Shown one piece after another: positions 55,513-60,914 of a DNA stretch of 60,914 bases (within the stretch, counting starts at the first letter, position 1; every line of letters begins with the position of its first letter). The stretch is from contig JBPOFN010000027.1 in the NCBI GenBank assembly GCA_051251725.1, forward strand, positions 1 to 60,914, read 5' to 3'. Below the pieces are notes generated by a model. It saw nothing but the letters and a program-made list of their open reading frames with translations. It searched no databases and was not told the origin of the DNA. A program made the translations under genes and the position numbers. This DNA comes from JALZUE01 sp051251725. Lineage in GTDB: Bacteria > Pseudomonadota > Gammaproteobacteria > Enterobacterales > Alteromonadaceae.

Positions 55513-55551
55513 TGCCGCTATGCCATTTTGGCTATTAGCGGCATTTTTTTT
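55513..55551 (+). terminator. Terminator of the DUF4382 lipoprotein gene
   Basis: TGCCGCTA and TAGCGGCA form the main stem, with an inner GCC/GGC pair, followed by a run of eight T. Its position fits the plus-strand gene; it may also affect the convergent VF530 gene. Confidence 0.85.
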
Positions 55552-55583
55552 AACCTTGTCGCTAAGCCAAACTTTTCAAACCA

Positions 55584-55835
55584 CTAGTCTTGTGACCAAA
55601 TAGAGCCAACACAGGTTTTTAAATACATAGCTTCAACTTTTTCTCTTGCCCATGGGGTTTTACGTAAAAACTTTAAGCTAGACTTAACACTAGGATCACT
55701 TTTAAAACAATTCACATTTACCCGTAGCGCCATCTCTTCCCACCCTAACGTATCAACAAGAGCTTCAATAATGTCGGCAAGTTTAACGCCGTGTAATGGA
55801 TTTTTAGGTTGTTGCTTTTCTGAAGAAGCTGACAT
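55584..55835 (-). CDS. VF530-family small DNA-binding protein (DUF2132)
   Basis: An 83-residue protein with the whole family signature: KNPLHGVKLADIIEALVDTL, GWEEMALRVNVNCF and SDPSVKSSLKFLRKTPWARE. VF530 from Aliivibrio fischeri is the structural reference for the family, which binds DNA. The frame is open upstream to 55976, but that part is hydrophobic, not conserved, and overlaps the divergent gene. I place the start at the ATG at 55835, which begins MSASSEKQ. Confidence 0.9.
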   Translation of the reverse strand: MSASSEKQQPKNPLHGVKLADIIEALVDTLGWEEMALRVNVNCFKSDPSVKSSLKFLRKTPWAREKVEAMYLKTCVGSIWSQD

Positions 55836-55941
55836 TGGGTTCACCACATAAATAATTATCTTGATAATTCTAACAAAAACGTTAGTGTCTGTATCCATAA
55901 CAAAGATAATAAAATGATAAAAATGAAGACAGAACCTGCTT

Positions 55942-56385
55942 ATGACTGACCTTTCAATAGAACAACTCCCCATCAATATTAAAGCCAGTCAGGAAATTAT
56001 CGCACTTTTTCCTAAAGCCGCTTCGGTATGTAATAAATTAGAGGCTTTATTTAACTTTCATACCATGACAGCTGGGTGGTATGGCGACGAAGAACAAGTA
56101 TTAACCTTAACCCTAACGTTAACTATTCCTAATACTTTCGCTGATTATTTAGCCGAGCAACAAGCAAAAAAACAGCCATTAGTGATTTATTCTGATGATG
56201 TCTTCACCATGAATAATTCATTACCTAATAGCTCAATACTAAATACCGATATAATTATTGCGATAACCACAACAGAACAAGAACTCATTGATAAACATAA
56301 AAAAATATTATCAGCACTGATAGAAAAAAAATTAAAAAAAGTACTAAATAAATTCGCAAAAGCTAACCAGTTTTCGGTAATATAA
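55942..56385 (+). CDS. Hypothetical protein with hexamer-encoded Leu-Thr repeat
   Basis: 147 residues, not recognised. No signal peptide or membrane segment. A Leu-Thr repeat (four LT pairs, residues about 54-61) is encoded by a 24-bp tract of TTAACC-like hexamers. A Lys-rich helix (KKILSALIEKKLKKVLNKFA) ends the protein. It is divergent from the VF530 gene and the starts are 107 bp apart. Composition and codon use resemble the neighbours, so it is probably a real gene. Confidence 0.65.
   Translation: MTDLSIEQLPINIKASQEIIALFPKAASVCNKLEALFNFHTMTAGWYGDEEQVLTLTLTLTIPNTFADYLAEQQAKKQPLVIYSDDVFTMNNSLPNSSILNTDIIIAITTTEQELIDKHKKILSALIEKKLKKVLNKFAKANQFSVI
56101..56124. repeat. In-frame hexamer repeat inside the hypothetical gene
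   Basis: TTAACC, TTAACC, CTAACG and TTAACT lie in frame and encode Leu-Thr pairs. Confidence 0.7.
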
Positions 56386-56524
56386 CGTTGCTTTATCCAA
56401 GCTTAAAAACCATAATAAACCAATACTAGTCAAATTAATTCATTTATTTATGGTGGCGCTAACTAAATAACGATATCCTAAAGCTATTCTTAATAAATGA
56501 TAATTATAAAAAAGGTGATCCCTT

Positions 56525-57922
56525 ATGCATGAACAAGAGAACAAACTGTTTATTATTTTAATCAGTTGTGTTGCTACCATTGGTGGCTTTTTATTCGGTT
56601 TTGACAGTGGCGTTATAAACGGCACTGTTGATGGTTTGCAGCAAGCATTTAACTCTGACAGTGTTGGCACCGGTTTCAATGTCGCGAGTATGTTATTAGG
56701 TTGTGCTATTGGTGCTTTTTTTGCCGGTCGCTTAGCCGATACTTATGGTCGTAAAGGCTTATTAATTGTCGCTGCCGTCTTTTTTATTATTAGTGCCTGG
56801 GGTTCAGGGGTTTCCACCACCTCATTCGAATTTATCATTTACCGTATTATCGGCGGTTTAGCTGTTGGTGCCGCTTCAGTGATGGCGCCTGCATATATTA
56901 GTGAAATTGCTCCGGCCCGTATTCGCGGCACGTTAACCACTATTCAGCAAGTAGCTATTATTACCGGCTTGTTTTCGGCATTTGTTAGTAACTATTTATT
57001 AGTTGATATTGCCGGCGCATCAGTTTCTGAATTATGGATGGGCTTTGACGCTTGGCGTTGGATGTTCTGGATTGAATTGGCACCTGCATTTTTATTTTTA
57101 TTTGCCTTGTTTTTTATCCCTGAAAGCCCGCGCTATTTAGTGATTAAAAGTGAAAATGAGAAAGCGAAAACAGTATTAGTAAGCTTGTATGGTGAAGCAG
57201 CTGCAACACAAAAGTTAACTGACATTGAAAGTTCATTAGCAGCAGATCACCACAAACCAAAATTATCAGATTTAATTGATACGAAAACCAATAAAGTACG
57301 TAAAATTGTTTGGGTAGCTATCGGCTTAGCGACCTTTCAACAATTAGTGGGTATTAACGTTGTATTCTATTACGGCGCAGTATTATGGCAAGCAGTAGGT
57401 TTCTCAGAAGCAGACGCCTTGTTAATCAATATTATTAGTGGCGCGGTTAGTATTGCCGCCTGTCTTATTACCATGTACTTTATCGACAAGATTGGCCGTA
57501 AACCTTTATTATCAATAGGTTCAATTGGTATGGCAATAACCTTGTCTATTCTGGTTTTCTCTTTTGCCAATTCAGCTACTGACGCCAATGGTAATTTAAT
57601 GATGGGCGACTACGGCACAATAGCGTTAATATCAGCTAATGCTTATGTCTTCTTCTTTAATATTTCTTGGGGCCCGGTAATGTGGGTGATGTTAGGGGAA
57701 ATGTTCCCGAACCAAATTCGCGGCTCAGGTTTAGCGATTGCTGGTTTATCACAGTGGACAGCTAACTTTGCGATCACTATGACGTTCCCATTAATGCTAG
57801 CCGCTTTTGGATTAGCCGTTACTTATGGTTTTTATGCACTTTGCGCCTTTATTTCAATTATTTTTGTCGCGAAATTAGTCCACGAAACCAAAGGTAAAGA
57901 ATTAGAAGACATGGAAGGTTAA
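56525..57922 (+). CDS. Sugar porter (MFS), hexose or pentose symporter
   Basis: A 465-residue, 12-helix inner-membrane carrier of the sugar porter family (XylE/GLUT-like). Signatures: GFLFGFDSGVING in helix 1, RLADTYGRKG, PESPRYLV after helix 6, FQQLVGINVVFYYG in helix 7 (the sugar-binding QQ segment), DKIGRKPLL, and ETKGKELEDM at the C-terminus. A good AAGGTGA ribosome site precedes the ATG. It likely imports glucose released by GH97 and amylases, but no palindromic operator was seen in the 139-bp upstream gap. Confidence 0.93.
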   Translation: MHEQENKLFIILISCVATIGGFLFGFDSGVINGTVDGLQQAFNSDSVGTGFNVASMLLGCAIGAFFAGRLADTYGRKGLLIVAAVFFIISAWGSGVSTTSFEFIIYRIIGGLAVGAASVMAPAYISEIAPARIRGTLTTIQQVAIITGLFSAFVSNYLLVDIAGASVSELWMGFDAWRWMFWIELAPAFLFLFALFFIPESPRYLVIKSENEKAKTVLVSLYGEAAATQKLTDIESSLAADHHKPKLSDLIDTKTNKVRKIVWVAIGLATFQQLVGINVVFYYGAVLWQAVGFSEADALLINIISGAVSIAACLITMYFIDKIGRKPLLSIGSIGMAITLSILVFSFANSATDANGNLMMGDYGTIALISANAYVFFFNISWGPVMWVMLGEMFPNQIRGSGLAIAGLSQWTANFAITMTFPLMLAAFGLAVTYGFYALCAFISIIFVAKLVHETKGKELEDMEG

Positions 57923-57962
57923 GTTTTTATTAACTAAAAACTACCATATGAAAATTAGCCTA

Positions 57963-57988
57963 GCATCTGCTTAATGCCGATCAGTTAA
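57963..57988. repeat. Left inverted repeat of the IS4-type element
   Basis: The core TGCTTAATGCC followed by TCAGTTAA is shared in inverse orientation with the right end; four mismatches in 26 bases. Confidence 0.85.
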
Positions 57989-58031
57989 GAAATATTTAAT
58001 GATCCATTGACCGATCTTCTGGTTAGTTTAT

Positions 58032-58061
58032 AAAGGCTTCTGAGTTTATTCAGGAGCCTTT
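58032..58061 (+). promoter_or_regulatory. Hairpin hiding the transposase ribosome-binding site
   Basis: AAAGGCTtCTG pairs with CAGgAGCCTTT over 11 bp (one G-U pair). The right arm contains GGAG, the ribosome site 8 bases before the transposase ATG. The T-run after the stem also makes it terminator-like. Both features would limit transposase made by read-through from outside, a known strategy of several IS elements. Confidence 0.75.
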
Positions 58062-58064
58062 TTT

Positions 58065-59370
58065 ATGCAACTCACTACAGCACTTTCTCTAGCCAATGGC
58101 TATGCCCCAAACTCAGAAGGCTTAGGTCAACTGAGTGATTTCTTATGCCCTGATTTCATCAAACAATGTGCTGAAACCGCTGGGGTAGCAACGATAAGGC
58201 GAAGAAGACTGCCTGTTGAAATGGCTGTTTGGACCGTCATTTGTATGTCGCTTTATCGTGAAGACCCACTTTGGAGTATTGTCAGTAAATTGGGGTTAGC
58301 ATTGCCGGGTAAAAAAGAGCTGGTTGCGCCAAGCGCTGTCGTGCAAGCAAGACAACGTCTTGGCGTTGACGCTGTCAAAGAGGTATTTGAACGAAGTCAA
58401 AAAATGTCCCACATGGTGTGGGTTATCTCTACTAGGCGTTGATGGTGTCATTTGGCGTACACCAGATACCCAGGAAAACCATCAGGCATTTTCCGCTTGG
58501 AAAAACCAACATGGTGATACAGCTTTTCCTCAAGTTCGTATGGCTTGTCTAATGGAGCTGACCAGCTATTTATTATTAGGAAGTGCCTTTGATAGCTGTC
58601 GCTCAAGTGAGATGGTGCTTGCAGAAGACTTAATCGAAGCAACACCTGATAATTCACTCACGTTATTTGATAGAGGCTTTTATTCTCTGGGCTTACTCAA
58701 TCGCTGGCATCATGCAGGAAAGAATCGTCATTGGCTCCAACCAATGAGAAAAGGAACTCAGTACGAAGTCGTTCGCTCTTTAGGGCGTCAAGACAAACTC
58801 ATCAGGCTAAAAGCAACAGCACAAGCGAGAAAGAAGTTTACTGATTTACCTGAGAGTATTGCAGTAAGGCTAGTCACGAAAACAATTAAAGGGAAAGAAG
58901 TGAATATCCTCACCTCACTGACCGACCTTATGCGCTTCCCTAAGGCTGAAATAGTTGACTTATACAGTGATAGATGGGAAATAGAACTTGGCTATCGAGA
59001 AATGAAGCAAACCTTATTGCATAGTCACTTCACGCTACGTAGCAAAAAGCCAGATATGATAGCGCAAGAGCTATGGGGCATCATGCTTAGCTATAACTTA
59101 CTCAGATATCAGATGGTAAAAATGGCGCAGAAAAAGCCGGGACTCTATGCCAAACACCTAAGTTTTACGGCGTGTGCAATTAGTATTATTAACTTAATTC
59201 ACACGATGTTTATAGAGAATGCAGGACGGATCCCTAAATCAATAGAGCAACTTCAAGCACAAGTTGAGCATCACATTTTACCGATAAAACGGGAGCGGAC
59301 ATATCCCCGGTGTGTCAAACCTAAGCCCAGCAAATACCCGAATAAAAAACGCCAGTCAGCTGTTAACTGA
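58065..59370 (+). pseudogene. IS4-family transposase, frameshifted
   Basis: The first frame (58065-58442, 125 residues) has the N-terminal IS4 domain (LPVEMAVWTVICMSLYREDP, APSAVVQARQRLG). The second frame (open from 58324, ending 59370) has the DDE domain: LLGVDGVIWRTPDT with the first Asp, LTLFDRGFYSLGLL with the second, and DRWEIELGYREMKQTLL with the Glu in the YREMK motif. The frames switch near the A6 run at 58399-58404. The downstream frame is +1 relative to the first, not the common -1 direction, and a few residues usually found there seem absent, so I favour an inactivating indel over programmed slippage. Confidence 0.85.
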
Positions 59371-59388
59371 CTGGCATTAAGCATCTGC
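59363..59388. repeat. Right inverted repeat of the IS4-type element
   Basis: Mirror of the left repeat. It partly overlaps a GCCAGTCAG/CTGACTGGC hairpin just after the transposase coding region. Confidence 0.85.
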
Positions 59389-59541
59389 CGGGCTTTTTTA
59401 TGCCCTTAGTTTATTTAAAAGCTGAGTAAGCTATTTATTTAGTAGCCATTTATCTTGTTATCTAGACAAACAGTTGCCTCGCGTTATTTATACTGGTAAT
59501 TTATCTATTAAGGGAATCAATATCATTGGATGATATAAGAC

Positions 59542-59826
59542 ATGTCTGTTAATAAAACTCAGCAGATCATTTGCGCGATCACTAAAGGTAATAAATCATT
59601 AGTCGCTGACCTAATAGCACAAGGTGTGGATATAAATCACGCTAATCACTTTAATGTTACACCGTTAGAAATCGCATTAAAAACCGTGAATACCGAGATC
59701 GTTAACTTTCTGATTTTACATGGCGCTATTTTAAAACCAACCGCCAGTAATTTTTATCATAGCCAAGTTAAATGGCATATTTATTATTATAAAAACAGCC
59801 GACAATCTCGTCAAAATGAGCAATAA
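59542..59826 (+). CDS. Small ankyrin-repeat protein
   Basis: A 94-residue cytoplasmic protein with about two ankyrin repeats: AITKGNKSLVADLIAQGVDI followed by NHANHFNVTPLEIAL, then TVNTEIVNFLILHGA. The rest is basic and Tyr-rich. No signal peptide is present. It ends 11 bp before the LysE-type exporter gene and is probably cotranscribed. Ankyrin repeats bind other proteins; the partner is unknown. Confidence 0.82.
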   Translation: MSVNKTQQIICAITKGNKSLVADLIAQGVDINHANHFNVTPLEIALKTVNTEIVNFLILHGAILKPTASNFYHSQVKWHIYYYKNSRQSRQNEQ

Positions 59827-59837
59827 ATAAAATACTT

Positions 59838-60434
59838 ATGACCGCATTTTTATCTGGATTTTCCATCAGCTTATCGCTTATTTTAGCTATAGGTGCTCAA
59901 AATGCTTTTGTGTTAAAACAAGGCTTGAAGAAACAGCATGTTTTTTTAGTTTGTAGCATTTGTGCGCTTTCCGATGCCATATTAATTGCCGCGGGCATTT
60001 CTGGCTTTCATGTCATTATTGAAAAATACCCAAGTATTGAAATGATCGCCCGCTATGGCGGCGCCGCTTTTTTAATTTTATATAGTTTACAAAGCTTTTA
60101 TTCTGCTTGGCGCAATGAACACAGTTTAGTCTTAGCAGAAACCAGCCAAAGTTCAGCCCTGAAAGTTGCCAGTATCTGCCTTGCCTTTACTTGGCTAAAT
60201 CCGCATGTTTATCTTGATACTGTTTTTTTATTAGGCTCGATCTCGACACAATATGAAGCGAACATCGCCAGCTTTACCTTAGGTGCAATTACCTCTTCAT
60301 TTTTCTTCTTTTTTGCCTTAGGTTATGGTGCGCGTTTATTAATTCCATTTTTTCAAAAAACGATATCATGGAAAATTTTAGAAGCTGTTGTCGGACTTAT
60401 CATGCTAACGTTAGCAATAAGTTTATTATGGTAA
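59838..60434 (+). CDS. LysE/ArgO-family amino-acid exporter
   Basis: A 198-residue inner-membrane protein with about six hydrophobic segments. The LysE signature is at the N-terminus (FSISLSLILAIGAQNAFVLK), followed by SICALSDAILIAAGISG and FTWLNPHVYLDTVFLLGSIS. These match the ArgO (arginine exporter) branch closely. The substrate is probably a basic amino acid, by family. It follows the ankyrin gene. Confidence 0.92.
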   Translation: MTAFLSGFSISLSLILAIGAQNAFVLKQGLKKQHVFLVCSICALSDAILIAAGISGFHVIIEKYPSIEMIARYGGAAFLILYSLQSFYSAWRNEHSLVLAETSQSSALKVASICLAFTWLNPHVYLDTVFLLGSISTQYEANIASFTLGAITSSFFFFFALGYGARLLIPFFQKTISWKILEAVVGLIMLTLAISLLW

Positions 60435-60484
60435 AACGGCACTAACTTCAGCTGAATAAGCTAATAATTGAGTAATAAAAATAG

Positions 60485-60771
60485 ATGAGTATTTGGCAAG
60501 AGTTATACAATATTTTCGATAAAGAACGCACCTTATGGTTAAAAAGCACTAAAAATAAACAAGCCCTGCATTTTGAAATACAAAATAACCTAGTCTTCTT
60601 AGCTGACGCCCTTAAGCAGCAGCTTGCGCAGCAAACTATTATCAATGGTTAGAACTTAAAGTATTTGAACAAGCCTTAAATGAAGGCTTTAACTTTAATC
60701 ATTTAGCCAGCCACAAAATCAGTAAAAAATTTGTGAGCGACTTTGCTGAATTTCATAAATACATAACCTGA
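60485..60771 (+). pseudogene. Small hypothetical gene with a frameshift
   Basis: An ATG frame from 60485 runs 55 codons to a TAG at 60652 (MSIWQELYNIFDKERTLWLK at the start). The shifted frame is open from 60616 to a TGA at 60771 and reads like a natural continuation (YYQWLELKVFEQALNEGFNF and on). The two halves overlap and together would make a protein of about 95 residues. The shift is -1 and must fall between 60616 and 60650. It could be a mutation, a sequence error or real slippage. The family is not recognised. From 60772 to the window end I see nothing. Confidence 0.5.
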
Positions 60772-60914
60772 ACTCGGTTTAATGGGTTTTATCACAGTTT
60801 GATTTATAATAAATAATTTAAAGAATTCACGTGTGTTTTTTGTTTCACCTAGTTTATCTTAGACTCGATGATGAAATTTAAGTGGATATCAAGGCGTTTT
60901 TTCGCACTAATAGC

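Larger units (their letters stand above)
57958..59393 (+). mobile_element. IS4-family insertion sequence
   Basis: About 1.4 kb, bounded by imperfect inverted repeats (57963-57988 and 59363-59388, 22 of 26 positions equal; a further AGCC match extends outward). It carries one IS4-type transposase gene broken by a frameshift. A clear target-site duplication was not found, so the exact ends are uncertain by several bases. Confidence 0.85.

Noticed and set aside
55836..55976. N-terminal extension of 47 residues on the VF530-family protein
   Set aside because: It is hydrophobic, not part of the family, and overlaps the start of the divergent gene; the ATG at 55835 fits the family length.

Overview
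The window reads as a chromosomal segment of a marine gammaproteobacterium of the Alteromonadales, most like Colwellia, Thalassotalea or a relative. This rests on AT-rich DNA, large TonB-dependent receptors (TBDRs) with Alteromonadales-style N-termini, a GspA-GspB type ExeA protein, and the housekeeping genes cca and dbpA. The genus is an inference; no rRNA or marker gene was available.

Layout. 1-3.5 kb: a hexanucleotide repeat, an ExeA/GspA-like ATPase fused to a GspB-like tail, and cca. 3.5-6.1 kb: a TBDR of unknown substrate. 6.4-19.4 kb: a cytoplasmic GH13 alpha-glucosidase divergent from a glgP-glgB-glgX-malQ-amylase operon. 19.4-24 kb: a repeat-like non-coding block, a GH117-like glycosidase and a divergent kelch/DUF5060/TIM-barrel protein. 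24-25.4 kb: a TetR regulator and an MlaC-like periplasmic protein that share an operator-like motif. 25.6-46.3 kb: an MFS sugar transporter, an aldo/keto reductase, a flavin-dependent halogenase-like protein, two TBDRs, two lipoprotein pullulanases and a GH97 alpha-glucosidase. 46.3-57.9 kb: an orphan solute-binding protein, an ECF sigma factor with a small membrane protein, a spondin-domain protein, a TPR-GGDEF protein, a glutaredoxin, a NYN nuclease, dbpA, a DUF4382 lipoprotein, a VF530 protein, a hypothetical and a sugar porter. 57.9-59.4 kb: an IS4-family element with a frameshifted transposase. 59.5-60.9 kb: an ankyrin protein, an ArgO-like exporter and a small broken gene.

How the genes work together. 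Most of the window is an alpha-glucan (starch, glycogen, pullulan) utilisation locus. Lipoprotein pullulanases and an amylase cut polymer outside the cell or in the periplasm. TBDRs are the likely outer-membrane importers. GH97 trims oligomers in the periplasm and MFS carriers bring sugar inward. GH13 alpha-glucosidase, MalQ, GlgP, GlgX and GlgB process maltodextrins in the cytoplasm. Eight copies of one 14-bp LacI-type palindrome (consensus TGMATACGTATKYA) sit in front of the alpha-glucan genes and not in front of the unrelated genes, so they mark one regulon. The regulator itself is not in the window. The most notable items are this oriented operator set (including one operator that faces no gene), the kelch-DUF5060-glycosidase fusion paired with GH117, the hairpin covering the IS transposase ribosome site, and hexamer repeats in both intergenic and coding DNA.
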